Below, piece by piece: positions 29,662 to 39,056 of a DNA stretch of 64,000 nt. Numbering within the stretch: the stretch's first letter is position 1; each line of letters opens with the position of its first letter. Under the pieces are notes generated by a model. It made no database searches, was not told the origin of the DNA, and was given only the letters and a program-made list of their open reading frames with translations. The DNA lies in assembly GCF_000153825.1 (NCBI RefSeq), contig NZ_DS022299.1, positions 2,134,869 through 2,198,868 on the forward strand, read 5' to 3'. Both the position numbers and the translations under genes were made by a program. The DNA comes from Synechococcus sp. RS9916. Lineage in GTDB: Bacteria > Cyanobacteriota > Cyanobacteriia > PCC-6307 > Cyanobiaceae.

Positions 29662-30687
29662 ATGGTCGTTGCCACCGCTGTAGCCGCAGCCCCTACAACT
29701 GCTGCAAAATCACGTCGTTCTCAGTCATCGCGCTCGGCGGTTGCCGAAGTCGATCTGGTCCGTTCGTACCTGCGGGATATCGGTCGTGTGCCGCTTCTGA
29801 GTCACCAGCAGGAGATCACCCTGGGCCGTCAGGTGCAGGACCTGATGGAACTGGAAGCTTTGGAGTCGGAGCTGAAGAGCGAAAGCGGCGAGGAGGTGGT
29901 GGCCCCCGAAGCTCTGGCGAAGAAGGCTGGATTAAGTGGTGTGCAGCTGAAGCGGAAGTTGCAGGCAGGACGCCGTGCCAAGGAGCGGATGGTGGCCGCC
30001 AACCTGCGCCTGGTGGTGAGCGTCGCGAAGAAATACACCAAGCGGAACATGGAACTGCTGGATCTGATCCAGGAGGGAACGATCGGCCTGGTGCGGGGTG
30101 TGGAGAAGTTCGACCCCACCCGCGGCTACAAGTTCAGCACCTATGCGTATTGGTGGATTCGTCAGGGGATCACGCGGGCGATTGCGGAGAAGAGCCGCAC
30201 GATCCGGCTGCCGATTCACATCACCGAGATGCTGAACAAGCTGAAGAAAGGGCAGCGTGAGCTGAGCCAGGAACTGGGGCGGACTCCCACGGTGACGGAG
30301 CTGGCGGAATTTGTGGAGCTGCCGGAAGAGGAGGTGAAAGACCTGATGTGCCGGGCCCGTCAGCCGGTGAGCCTGGAGATGAAGGTGGGCGATGGGGATG
30401 ACACCGAATTGCTGGAGCTGCTGGCCGGTGATGGTGAGCTGCCGAGCGAGCAGGTGGAAGGGGAGTGCCTGAAGGGCGACCTGCGGGATCTGTTGGAGCA
30501 GCTGCCGGAGCTGCAGCGCAAGGTGCTGCGGATGCGTTACGGGATGAATGGCGAGGATCCGATGAGCCTCACCGGCATTGGTCGCATCATTGGCATCAGC
30601 CGTGATCGCGTGCGCAATCTCGAGCGCGACGGCCTCGCAGGCTTGCGTCGCCTCAGCGATCAGGTGGAGGCCTACGTCGCCTGCTGA
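29662..30687 (+). CDS. RNA polymerase sigma factor, group 2 (sigma-70 family)
   Basis: The 341-residue protein lacks region 1.1 and so looks like a cyanobacterial group 2 factor. Region 1.2 is VRSYLRDIGRVPLLSHQQE; region 2 contains NLRLVVSVAKKYTKRNMELL, then DLIQEGTIGLVRGVEKFDP and the -10-reading YKFSTYAYWWIRQGITRAI. Region 3 is IRLPIHITEMLNKLKKGQRE. Region 4.2 ends with SRDRVRNLERDGLAGLRRLS, which differs from the primary factor sequence. These factors tune transcription in stress, light or nitrogen responses; which paralogue this is cannot be told. AAGGAG five bases before the ATG supports the start. The 3' end overlaps the convergent hydrolase by 16 bases. Confidence 0.93.
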   Translation: MVVATAVAAAPTTAAKSRRSQSSRSAVAEVDLVRSYLRDIGRVPLLSHQQEITLGRQVQDLMELEALESELKSESGEEVVAPEALAKKAGLSGVQLKRKLQAGRRAKERMVAANLRLVVSVAKKYTKRNMELLDLIQEGTIGLVRGVEKFDPTRGYKFSTYAYWWIRQGITRAIAEKSRTIRLPIHITEMLNKLKKGQRELSQELGRTPTVTELAEFVELPEEEVKDLMCRARQPVSLEMKVGDGDDTELLELLAGDGELPSEQVEGECLKGDLRDLLEQLPELQRKVLRMRYGMNGEDPMSLTGIGRIIGISRDRVRNLERDGLAGLRRLSDQVEAYVAC

Positions 30688-31628
30688 TTCAGGCACCTCA
30701 GCAGCAGGGGATTGACTTGATCCGGATGTTCGTCGTGGGGGCAATGCCCCCCACCGGCCACCACCGAGAGCGAGCGGACCGTCGCGTAGCGATCCGCCCA
30801 TCGCTGTGCTTCCGGTAGGGGCTCCCAGGGGTCGTTTTCGCCCCAGATCAGATCGACGGGCACCGACAGCTCGTTCAACAGATCGGGTGCGAGGTAATCG
30901 TCGAACAGATTGATGAAACCGCGGAACGCTTCTGCGGCACCAGCGCGTTGGGTCGGCTGAAATAGCAGCTGCACCAGCTCGTCATCGACGTTGCAGCCGC
31001 TGGGGTATGCCTGTTTCAGCACGCTGCGGATGACGGAGGGGCGGGCGGCGTTGCGGAACAGGGCGGAGCTCAGCCAGCGCTGGCTCACCAGGGTTTTCAG
31101 CAGAGGTCTGATCCAGGCCATCCAGGCCGGTTGGGTGGCCAATTGCTTGTCATCCATCAACCGCTGGGCGCAGTCGATCAGCACGACTCCCTTGCAGGTG
31201 CTGCCGTCCGGATTGGCGGCAAGCAGCTGGGCTGCCCTCAGTGCCACAACGCCGCCGATGGAATTGCCCACCAACAGCACGGGCCTGTTCACCACCTGCC
31301 GGCAGAAGCTGGCCACTTGCTCACCCCAAAGGTCAAAGCTGTAGTGGAGCCCGTCTTGGGTGGCGCTTGTGGATGGTTCTCCCTTCAGCAGTGCTTGGGG
31401 CTGACTGCTGCGTCCGAAGCCGATCAGGTCGAGGGCATAGGTGGGGGTCTCGGCGCTCAGGGTCGGCATGGTGTGGCGCCAGTGGTCGGTGTTGGCGCCA
31501 AACCCATGAATCAGCACCGCCGCGGGGTTGGTCGTTGTGGTCAGTGCGTCAGTGCCGGCATGGCTCCAGCCCACCTCCAGCATTCGCCCTGTGGAGTTGC
31601 TCCACTGCCAGATCTGTTCAGCTGGCAT
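30672..31628 (-). CDS. Alpha/beta-fold hydrolase
   Basis: A 318-residue hydrolase with the oxyanion segment LIHGFGANTDHWR, the nucleophile elbow LVGNSIGGVVALRAA (Ser), the acid DLIWGENDPWEPL (Asp) and the catalytic His in GGGHCPHDEHP. Related cyanobacterial and chloroplast proteins act on chlorophyll or lipid derivatives, but the substrate here is unknown. The ATG at 31628 overlaps the 3' end of the RND pump gene by 11 bases, so it is probably the last gene of that operon. The start could also be 15 bases earlier. Confidence 0.85.
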   Translation of the reverse strand: MPAEQIWQWSNSTGRMLEVGWSHAGTDALTTTTNPAAVLIHGFGANTDHWRHTMPTLSAETPTYALDLIGFGRSSQPQALLKGEPSTSATQDGLHYSFDLWGEQVASFCRQVVNRPVLLVGNSIGGVVALRAAQLLAANPDGSTCKGVVLIDCAQRLMDDKQLATQPAWMAWIRPLLKTLVSQRWLSSALFRNAARPSVIRSVLKQAYPSGCNVDDELVQLLFQPTQRAGAAEAFRGFINLFDDYLAPDLLNELSVPVDLIWGENDPWEPLPEAQRWADRYATVRSLSVVAGGGHCPHDEHPDQVNPLLLRCLNQQAT

Positions 31629-34600
31629 GGCTTTCTTCAGCACCGAACCAGCGCCGTTCTAACGCCTTCACCACCACATAGAAGGGCGGCACCACCCCAA
31701 GGGAGAGCACGGTGGCTACCACCAGTCCGCCAAAGATCACGGTGCCCAGGGATTGCTGACTCTGGGCGCCGGCCCCATTGGCCACCACCAGAGGCAGAAA
31801 CCCAGCCAGGGCAGCGATGGCGGTCATCAGGATCGGCCGCAGCCGGGATTCGGCTGACGCGATCACGGCTGCGGCGGGTGCCATGCCCTGTTCCAAATGC
31901 TGTTCCGCCACTTCCACGATCAAGATGCCGTTTTTCGCCGCCAGGCCGATCAGAGTCACCAGGCCTACCTGGGCATAGATGTTGAGGTCGATGGAGCGGA
32001 TCGCCAGAAAGGCCAGTGCGCCGAGCATGGCCAGAGGCACCGTCATCAAAATGATCACCGGTGTGACGTAGCTCTCGTACTGGGCTGACAACACCAGGTA
32101 GACGATCAGGATGCCGAGGCCGAACACCAGCACACTGGCGTTGCCAGCGGAGAGCTGCAGGGCGGCAAGACCGGTGAAGGCGGAGCCGATGTTGGTGGGG
32201 TTGAGCTGGTTGAACAGGTTCTGGATCGAGGTCAGCGCCTGACCGGAGCTCTTGCCCGCCGCCTGGACGCCCTGGATCAGCACCGTGCGATAGAGGTTGT
32301 AGTGGCTGATGATCGGCGGCGCACTGTCGAGTTCGGCTTCGGCGAACTGAGACACCTGCACCAATTGGTCGTCGCGGCTTTTCACGTAGTAATCGAGGAT
32401 CTTGTTCACCTCGGAGCGCTCCGTGGCCGTGGATTGCACGTAGACGTTGCGCACCTGGCCGTTTTCGTAGGTGAGGCCTGTGTAACTGCCTCCAGCCAGA
32501 GTGGCGATGGTACTCATCGCCTCCTGGTAGTCGACGTTCAGGGCTCCCATCACGGCTCGATTCACCTTGAGCCTGAACGCCGGGGCGCTGGGAATGAACT
32601 GGGAGTAGAGCGCTCCGAAGTCACCCGACGCTTGGCCGGCTTTGATCAGTGACTGCGCCTGTTGATCGAGCGCGTTGAAGCTGTAGTTGCCGCTGAGATC
32701 GTTGAATTGGAAATAGAAGCCTCCTTGGGCGGAAAAGCCCGGCACGGCCGGAGGTTGACCAATCCTGGCCATGCCACTGCTCAGCTGGGAGAGCTTCGCG
32801 TTCAGGCGATCGGCGATCGCGAAGGAGCTGTTGCTGGCCCCAGATCGTTCACTCAGGGGCTTCAGCCCCACCAGGATCGTGCCTTGATCAGGGCTGGAGC
32901 CATTGAAGCCGTAGCCACTGATCACGTTGCCGTTGAGGATGTCGTCTTCCTCTTTCAGGATCGCGGCGATCTCGGCGGCCATCGCTTCGGTCTGGTTGAG
33001 GGAGGCTCCGTTCTGGAGTTGATAGATCCCTGCCAGGTAGCCCTGATCTTCATCCGGAATGAATGCCTGGGGTAAGGCCATGAAGGCGAGAGCCGTCACC
33101 ACGATGCCGCTGATCAGCGCCACCATCACCACGCGGCGCCCGTCAATCAACCGGCTGATCAGACGGCCATAGGCCTGTTGCAGGCGATCGAAGCCGTTGT
33201 TGAACACCCGGAAGATCAACGGCAGATTGGCGCCCGCCAGCCCGAACACCACCACCCCAAGGGCGTAGGTCCAGATGCCGAAGGCGGCGGCGCTGAAGCG
33301 CCCGAAGGCCAGGCCGATGATCACGCCAGCCACTGGCCACCCCCAGCCGCGTGGTTCCTCGGACGCTTCGCCTCGCAGGATCAGGCCTGCGAGCATCGGC
33401 GAGAAGGTGAGGGCGTTGAAGGCTGAGATCGCAATCGAGAACGCAATCGTGAGCGCGAATTGCTGGTAGATGATGCCGATGCTGCCCGGATAGAAGGCCA
33501 CGGGCACAAACACCGCCATCAACACGAGGGCCGTGGCCACCAGGGCGCCGAACAGCTCGCCCATGCAGGCCAGAGCCGCCTGCCGGGGGCGCCTGCCGCT
33601 TTCGATATTTTTCGAGACCGCTTCGATCACCACGATTGCGTCATCCACCACCAAGCCGGTGGCCAGCACCAGTCCCAGCAAGGTGAGCTGGTTGATCGAG
33701 AAGCCGAACACCTTGATGAAGGCAAAGGTGCCCACCAGGGAGATCGGAATGGCCAGACTCGGCACGATCGTGGCGCGCCAGTTCTGCAAAAACACGAACA
33801 GGATCACCAGCACCAGCACGATCGCCAGGCCCAGGGCATCGATCACGCCCTCCACGGAGGATTCGATGAATTGACCGACGTTGTACACCTGTTGCACCGT
33901 GACGCCAGGAGGCACCTCGGCGGCGAAGGCCTCCATCTGTTGCACCACGGCGTCGGCAACATCGAGGGCATTGCTGTCCGGTGTTTGGAACACCGCTACG
34001 GAGATGGCGTCGTGGTTGGAGGTGTCAACCGCGGCCGTTGTGTAGTTGTTGAAGCCGTAGCGCACCTCCCCCACGTCCTTGAGGAGCAGGAGATTGCCGG
34101 TGGGGGTGCGCCCCACGATCAGGTTGTTGAACTCCTCCAGTGAGAGCAGGTTGCCGTTGTTCTCCACCAGCAACGGGTAGGTGTAGGCCTGATTGCCCGA
34201 GGCGGGTGGCCCACCCACCAGGCCGCCGACGGCGATGCTGTTTTGCGCTTTGACGGCATTGACCACATCGGTGGCCGTGAGCCGGTTGGCGGCCAGTTTG
34301 TTGGGATCAACAAACAGCCGGTAGGCGGGGTTGGTGCCTCCGAGGATGTTGACGTTGGCGACACCCGGGACCCGCTCCAAGGGGTAATAGAGCTGCTCGT
34401 AGACCAGTCCGTTCAGGTAAGCGGCGTCGAACTGACCCTCGGTTGACGACACCTGATAGGCGAGCAGGATCGATGGTGTGCTTTGCAGCACGGAGACGCC
34501 TGTGTCAGAGACCTGGTCTGGAAGCTGGGGCATCGCCAACGACACCCGGTTCTGCACATTGACCTGGTCGATATCGATATCGGTGGTCTCGTCGAAATAG

Positions 34601-34881
34601 ACCTGGATGATGCTTTGCCCCTCCATGTTGCTGGTGGAGGAGATGTAGGACGCACCAGGAACGCCGTTGATTTGTTGTTCCAGGGGATTGGTCACCGCTT
34701 GTTCCGTGACCAGTGAATTGGCGCCGCTGTAGCTGGCCGTCACCTGAATGAGTGGTGGGGCAATGTTGGGCAGGTTGGCGATCGGCAGGTTGGGGATGGC
34801 GATCACCCCCATCAGCACGATCAGGATGCTGCAAACGGTGGTGAGAACCGGTCGCTTGATGAAGTTGTCGGAAAAGGCCAT
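31618..34881 (-). CDS. RND efflux pump inner-membrane transporter (AcrB/HAE1 type)
   Basis: The 1087-residue length and topology match the HAE1 family: helix 1 at the N terminus, two large periplasmic loops, and a second helix bundle after each. Motifs include GLVVDDAIVVIEAV, with the proton-relay Asp pair of helix 4, and the segments QAALACMGELFGALVATALVLMAV (quoted in part) and GLVTLIGLAAKNGILIVE. The pump uses the proton gradient to expel drugs, detergents or metabolites, and needs an adaptor and an outer-membrane channel. The adaptor gene is seven bases upstream; no TolC-like gene is in the window. Confidence 0.95.
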   Translation of the reverse strand: MAFSDNFIKRPVLTTVCSILIVLMGVIAIPNLPIANLPNIAPPLIQVTASYSGANSLVTEQAVTNPLEQQINGVPGASYISSTSNMEGQSIIQVYFDETTDIDIDQVNVQNRVSLAMPQLPDQVSDTGVSVLQSTPSILLAYQVSSTEGQFDAAYLNGLVYEQLYYPLERVPGVANVNILGGTNPAYRLFVDPNKLAANRLTATDVVNAVKAQNSIAVGGLVGGPPASGNQAYTYPLLVENNGNLLSLEEFNNLIVGRTPTGNLLLLKDVGEVRYGFNNYTTAAVDTSNHDAISVAVFQTPDSNALDVADAVVQQMEAFAAEVPPGVTVQQVYNVGQFIESSVEGVIDALGLAIVLVLVILFVFLQNWRATIVPSLAIPISLVGTFAFIKVFGFSINQLTLLGLVLATGLVVDDAIVVIEAVSKNIESGRRPRQAALACMGELFGALVATALVLMAVFVPVAFYPGSIGIIYQQFALTIAFSIAISAFNALTFSPMLAGLILRGEASEEPRGWGWPVAGVIIGLAFGRFSAAAFGIWTYALGVVVFGLAGANLPLIFRVFNNGFDRLQQAYGRLISRLIDGRRVVMVALISGIVVTALAFMALPQAFIPDEDQGYLAGIYQLQNGASLNQTEAMAAEIAAILKEEDDILNGNVISGYGFNGSSPDQGTILVGLKPLSERSGASNSSFAIADRLNAKLSQLSSGMARIGQPPAVPGFSAQGGFYFQFNDLSGNYSFNALDQQAQSLIKAGQASGDFGALYSQFIPSAPAFRLKVNRAVMGALNVDYQEAMSTIATLAGGSYTGLTYENGQVRNVYVQSTATERSEVNKILDYYVKSRDDQLVQVSQFAEAELDSAPPIISHYNLYRTVLIQGVQAAGKSSGQALTSIQNLFNQLNPTNIGSAFTGLAALQLSAGNASVLVFGLGILIVYLVLSAQYESYVTPVIILMTVPLAMLGALAFLAIRSIDLNIYAQVGLVTLIGLAAKNGILIVEVAEQHLEQGMAPAAAVIASAESRLRPILMTAIAALAGFLPLVVANGAGAQSQQSLGTVIFGGLVVATVLSLGVVPPFYVVVKALERRWFGAEESHAS

Positions 34882-34888
34882 GGCGTGA

Positions 34889-36019
34889 TCAGCGGGAGAC
34901 CTTCACCGGCATGCCGTTGCTGAGTAGGGCGGTGTTGCTCACCACCACCGTTTCGCCAGTGCTCAGGCCTGAACGCACCGCGTAGTGATTGTTCTGCAAC
35001 GGCCCCAATTGCACGGGGGTTTGCACCACCAGGGGGGTGTTGCCTGGCAGGCGTTCCAGCCTCTTCTTCTTGGCGTCCGGGATGGAGGTGGATGCCTTGA
35101 TCTTGGGCAGGGCTTTGCTTAAGGGAACCAGCTTGTAGACGAAGGGTTGCTGGGCCTGCATGAACACGGCCTGCACGGGCACGGCTAGGGCTTGCGTGTT
35201 GCCCGTGATGATCTGGCTTTTCACGAACTGCCCGGTTTTCAACTGGCCCGTCAGGTTGGGGAAGGTGGCTTTCACCATCAAGGTGTTGGGTCCCTGATCG
35301 GTGCCAGGCACGCCGAAGTAGGGAGAAATGAAACTGACGCTTCCCTCGCCGGTCACCGGCGGGTTGGTCTGGGAGGCGACGGTGACCCGTTGCCCGAGCT
35401 TGACCTGCCCCGCCTGGGTGGCAGGAATCTGCATCAAGGTCCAGAGGGTGGAGTTGTCGACGATGCCGGTGATGGCCTGGCCTGTTGTCACGTAGTCGCC
35501 GAGCTTGACGGTGTCGAGATCGCCGACGACGCCGTCGATGGGTGAGCGCACGTATTTGTATCCGAGCGTGGCTGCATCGGCGAGGGCCTTGTCGCGTGAC
35601 GCGATCGCCTGGGTGGCGTATTGATCTCTCTGCTTGGCTGAGGTTGCACCGTTTAGATACAGAAACTCATAGCGCTCGGCATTGATCCGATCGGTGTGGG
35701 CCTGGGCGCGGGAGGCATTCAGCGCTGCGCTTTGTTGCACGTTGTCGAGCACCAGGATCGGTTGTCCGGCTTTGACCCGCTCGCCTTCGGTCGCCAGAAT
35801 CTTCACGACACGACCTTCCGCCTCAGGTCGCAGTGCCACGTTGGTGGTCGACTCGAGCACGCTGATCGCGTCCACACTGGGGCTGAAGCTGGCTTCGCGG
35901 ATTTGGGCCGTCTTCACCGACGGCATCGTGCGGCCGTGTTGTGCCTGATGGCTACAACTTGCCAGCAGATAGAGAGCTGGTAAGAGCATCGGCACTGTGA
36001 GTCGCCGCACCGTTTTCAC
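34889..36019 (-). CDS. RND efflux periplasmic adaptor (AcrA/MFP family), predicted lipoprotein
   Basis: A 376-residue membrane fusion protein. The N terminus carries a signal with a lipobox (LLASC), so it is probably lipid-anchored to the inner membrane. Next come the split lipoyl halves (VALRPEAEGRVVKILATEGERVKAGQPILVLD, residues about 60-92, and VRSPIDGVVGDLDTVKLGDYV), a short hairpin between them with AEQRYEFLYLN-type helices, and beta-barrel and membrane-proximal domains. It links the inner-membrane pump to an outer-membrane channel. The gene is first in a minus-strand operon with the pump and the hydrolase. Confidence 0.93.
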   Translation of the reverse strand: MKTVRRLTVPMLLPALYLLASCSHQAQHGRTMPSVKTAQIREASFSPSVDAISVLESTTNVALRPEAEGRVVKILATEGERVKAGQPILVLDNVQQSAALNASRAQAHTDRINAERYEFLYLNGATSAKQRDQYATQAIASRDKALADAATLGYKYVRSPIDGVVGDLDTVKLGDYVTTGQAITGIVDNSTLWTLMQIPATQAGQVKLGQRVTVASQTNPPVTGEGSVSFISPYFGVPGTDQGPNTLMVKATFPNLTGQLKTGQFVKSQIITGNTQALAVPVQAVFMQAQQPFVYKLVPLSKALPKIKASTSIPDAKKKRLERLPGNTPLVVQTPVQLGPLQNNHYAVRSGLSTGETVVVSNTALLSNGMPVKVSR

Positions 36020-36135
36020 CGCTTTTTGCGCACGGTAGAGCTGTTTTGAATGGTGGTCAGCGCATGGTGTGGTTCACGTCATCGCTGCCGCTGGCGATGC
36101 CTGCTGTGCCGTTGTTGGGTTGTTGCAGGGTTGCT

Positions 36136-37404
36136 TTAGGCGATCTGTGGGATGCCATCGCCAATGGCTCGGTAACAGTTGCTCAATTGATCGTCGCTGA
36201 TGCAGAGCGGTGGCAGTAAATACACCACGTTCCCTAACGGCCGGATGTACACACCACGCTGCAGGCACAGCTTCTGCAGCTGGCGCCCCACGGGATTGAG
36301 ATAACTGGTGCTCCCGCACTTGAGCTCAAAGGCGGCCATGGTGCCCTGGCAGCGCACATCCTTCACCTGCGGAAGGCTGGCCAGGGTTTGAAGGTGTTGG
36401 GTGTGCCGTGCCTCGAAGTCTTCAAACCGCTTGGGGTTCTGTTCCAGCAGCGCAAGGCTGGCGAGGGCGGCGGCGCAGCCCAGTGGATTGGCTGTGAAGC
36501 TGTGGCCATGGAAGAAGGTCTTTAAGGGTTCTTCACTGATGAACCCCTGATACAGCGCCTCGCTGGCCAGGGTTCCGCCCATGGGCAGGAAGCCACCGGT
36601 GAGTCCCTTGGAGAGGGCCATCAGATCGGGTTGGATGCCGGCCCGTTGGCAGGCGAACAGGGCGCCGGTGCGGCCGAAGCCGGTCATCACCTCATCGGCA
36701 ATGATCAGAGCGCCATGGGCACGGACTAACGCTTCCACCCCCCTGAGGAATTCCGGACGCACCATGCGCATGCCCGAGGCCCCCTGGATCAGGGGTTCGA
36801 GAATCACTGCTGCCGTTGGAATGGCCAGGGCCGCTTCGAGCGCCTTGAGGGCTTCCGCTTCCCGGGTCTCGACGTCGTCATCGCCCCAGTGGGTGTGCGG
36901 CCAGGGCACCCGGGCCACATCAAACAGCAGTGGGTCGTAGGGCTCAGTAAAAATCGAGCGGTCCCCGAGGGCCATCGCTCCGAAGGTGTCGCCGTGATAC
37001 GCCCCCTCGAAGGCGATCAGCTGGCGCCGTTCATTGTTTTGATTGCGCCAGAACTGCCAGGCGATCTTCAACGCCACCTCAACGGCGGTGGAGCCGTTGT
37101 CGGAGAAGAACAAGCGCTCCAGACCTGAATGGGCCGCGAGCCGGGTGGCGAGTTGTTCGGCAGGGCTGTGGCTGAAGTTGGCGAAGATCACCTGCTCCAT
37201 CACCTGCGCCTGCTTGGCGATGGCCGCGGCAATGGAGGGTTCGCTATGGCCGTGCAGGGTGACCCACCAGCTGCTGATGGCATCGATCAGGCTGCTGCCG
37301 TCGTCGCGTTGCAGCACCGCGCCCTTGGCGCTGCTGACCCGCAGCGGTTCGGGATGCAGCGCCACCTGGGTGGTGGGGTGCCAGAGGTGCGGGTGCCAGG
37401 GCAT
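36136..37404 (-). CDS. bioA: Adenosylmethionine-8-amino-7-oxononanoate aminotransferase
   Basis: BioA transfers an amino group from S-adenosylmethionine to KAPA, giving DAPA in biotin synthesis. The 422-residue PLP enzyme has HLWHPTTQV at the N terminus, WWVTLHGHSEPSIAAAI, SDNGSTAVEVALKIA, AYHGDTFGAMALGD, the DEVMTGFGRTG loop and the PLP lysine in LMALSKGLTGG. These match BioA and not the other class III transaminases. The ATG at 37404 is chosen; the frame is open upstream through a GTG at 37488. BioF and BioD are not in the window. Confidence 0.92.
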   Translation of the reverse strand: MPWHPHLWHPTTQVALHPEPLRVSSAKGAVLQRDDGSSLIDAISSWWVTLHGHSEPSIAAAIAKQAQVMEQVIFANFSHSPAEQLATRLAAHSGLERLFFSDNGSTAVEVALKIAWQFWRNQNNERRQLIAFEGAYHGDTFGAMALGDRSIFTEPYDPLLFDVARVPWPHTHWGDDDVETREAEALKALEAALAIPTAAVILEPLIQGASGMRMVRPEFLRGVEALVRAHGALIIADEVMTGFGRTGALFACQRAGIQPDLMALSKGLTGGFLPMGGTLASEALYQGFISEEPLKTFFHGHSFTANPLGCAAALASLALLEQNPKRFEDFEARHTQHLQTLASLPQVKDVRCQGTMAAFELKCGSTSYLNPVGRQLQKLCLQRGVYIRPLGNVVYLLPPLCISDDQLSNCYRAIGDGIPQIA

Positions 37405-37496
37405 CCAGGCCGCTTGCGTCGCTGTGTTCAGGTTTGCAGAGCACTGGCTGCCCAGACCAGCTCGGTTGCCTCCGTCTTGGGTGATCACGAGCCCGT

Positions 37497-38033
37497 TCAG
37501 TGCTTTTCGACCTTGCCGATCAGCCAGGCGCTGAAGGCAAGCATCAACACCCCTGCGCAATACATCAGCAGTTCGTTGGCTGTGCTGACCTTGAAGCTCA
37601 CCATTGATTTGAACGCCGTCACGATCAGGGCGACCACGATCACTTTGGTGAGCTTCTGCTTGAGGCCGTCGAGTGACTCGATGCTGAGCAGATTGCGTCG
37701 CACTGTGGATTGATCGTGCAGGCGCGGATCGATGTCGGAGATCACTAATTCGTAGATGCCGTAGCCAAAAATCAGCAGTGCGATGCCGATCAAGTAGTAG
37801 TCGATCCCTCCCACCACTTCACCGATCAGAAGGGTGCTGCTGCTGTTGTTGAAGCGGCCTTGCATCACCTGGCTGAGTGCCCGCAATTCAGCTTCGGTGC
37901 CGATCACAAAACAACTCACGCTGCCCAGCAGGCTCATCACGACAGGGATCAAGGTGATCAGCCGGAAATGCCAGATCAAGCGTTCGAAACTGTGTTCTAG
38001 CCGGCTGGGTCCGAGGCGTCTTGGTGCGGTCAT
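37497..38033 (-). CDS. YqhA family (UPF0114) membrane protein
   Basis: A 178-residue protein with helices near residues 22-46 (WHFRLITLIPVVMSLLG), 78-100 (GIDYYLIGIALLIFGYGIYEL), and two more close to the C terminus (LTKVIVVALIVTAF and LLMYCAGVLMLAF). LIDPRL-like and LLSIESLDGLKQKL stretches are typical of the YqhA family. Function is unknown in all organisms I know. The ATG at 38033 gives the family-like length. It is divergent from the unknown membrane protein at 38246. Confidence 0.82.
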   Translation of the reverse strand: MTAPRRLGPSRLEHSFERLIWHFRLITLIPVVMSLLGSVSCFVIGTEAELRALSQVMQGRFNNSSSTLLIGEVVGGIDYYLIGIALLIFGYGIYELVISDIDPRLHDQSTVRRNLLSIESLDGLKQKLTKVIVVALIVTAFKSMVSFKVSTANELLMYCAGVLMLAFSAWLIGKVEKH

Positions 38034-38128
38034 GGCGGTTCCCCTGCGTTGTGTTGGTAGCAGCCACCGTGGGGTCGGCTCCGGCTCTTGACGCAATCGG
38101 TTGTGTCTGTGGAACAGTCAGAGGGTGC

Positions 38129-38152
38129 GCGTTGCGTGCCCGGGGGCAACGC
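38129..38152 (+). repeat. Inverted repeat in the yqhA-like/38246 divergent intergenic region
   Basis: GCGTTGC (38129-38135) and GCAACGC (38146-38152) flank a 10-base GC-rich loop. It lies in the 212-base region between two divergent genes, so it could be an operator or part of a leader. No run of T follows. The rest of that gap shows an isolated TTGACG at 38089 but no matching -10 that I trust. Confidence 0.6.
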
Positions 38153-38245
38153 TGCGCGTTTCGTTCATGACGACAAAAGCCCGGCCATGCAGGGGGCAAC
38201 CGTGAGAACCTGCCCTCAAGACAGTTGGCAGGCGTCGTGTTTCGC

Positions 38246-38998
38246 ATGTTTCGATCACCGAGTCGCTTCGATTGGCCGTTTGTCCGCAAGCGCTATCCGG
38301 TGCTTGATCCGCGCTATTTCGATGACCCTGTGGCCCTGCGAACGGGCTGGGTGCCTTTGTCGCCAGGGGGGTCCCGCCACATCACGAATCGCCTCCGTGA
38401 GATTGCACCTCAGGTGCTGAGCTTCCAGCCGACGGCCTATCGCCATTACCAGTCACTCGTCCACCTGCTGGCGTTGCTGGTGTTTGGCAATGTGTTGGTT
38501 GTCAGCCTTCTGCGCGACGAGCTCAACATCAATCGTCCTGATGAATGGTGGGTGATCTCAGCGCTTGTGCAGATTCTTGTCGGATGCGTTATCACATTGG
38601 TTCTGCTGAATCGTTCCATTGATGTTGATGGACATGCTGCACAAGTTCGATTGGGCCTTCCAAAGCTGAAGTGGCTCAACCAGGTTCCGTGGCTTCAGCA
38701 CTTGCTCTGCCGTTCGGTGCCTTTCGCTGCGATCCACAGCATTCAGCTGTTGGATGAAGAAGTTCGCAACCCACGTGAGCAGATGTTTTGGAGCTATGAG
38801 CTCAACTTGGTGCTTGGTGACGGCAAGCGCATCAACCTGATTGACCATCGCGATCAAAGGGAGATCCGTTGGGATGCCGGTGACCTATCGCGGATGATGG
38901 ACGTTCCGATCTGGGATTTTATTGGTTACAGGCAGCCTTCTCATGCCATGGATCCTGATGAGATCAAGGCCAGGATTCTCGAGCGGATTCTTTGGTGA
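38246..38998 (+). CDS. Unknown membrane protein with two transmembrane helices and a C-terminal cytoplasmic domain
   Basis: A 250-residue protein. Residues about 80-100 (LLALLVFGNVLVVSLL) and 113-133 (VISALVQILVGCVITLVLL) form two hydrophobic helices. The C-terminal half has a beta-rich pattern ending RDQREIRWDAGDLSRMMDVPIWDF, reminiscent of membrane-anchored PH-like domains, but I cannot assign a family. The ATG at 38246 is the first in frame after a likely leader; a TTG at 38225 is possible. It lies 58 bases upstream of mutY on the same strand and is divergent from the YqhA-like gene. Confidence 0.7.
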   Translation: MFRSPSRFDWPFVRKRYPVLDPRYFDDPVALRTGWVPLSPGGSRHITNRLREIAPQVLSFQPTAYRHYQSLVHLLALLVFGNVLVVSLLRDELNINRPDEWWVISALVQILVGCVITLVLLNRSIDVDGHAAQVRLGLPKLKWLNQVPWLQHLLCRSVPFAAIHSIQLLDEEVRNPREQMFWSYELNLVLGDGKRINLIDHRDQREIRWDAGDLSRMMDVPIWDFIGYRQPSHAMDPDEIKARILERILW

Positions 38999-39056
38999 TC
39001 CAAGCGCTGTTGAGCCATGGACTTGTGTGCATCGTTTGCAACCGGAGTGATGGGAT

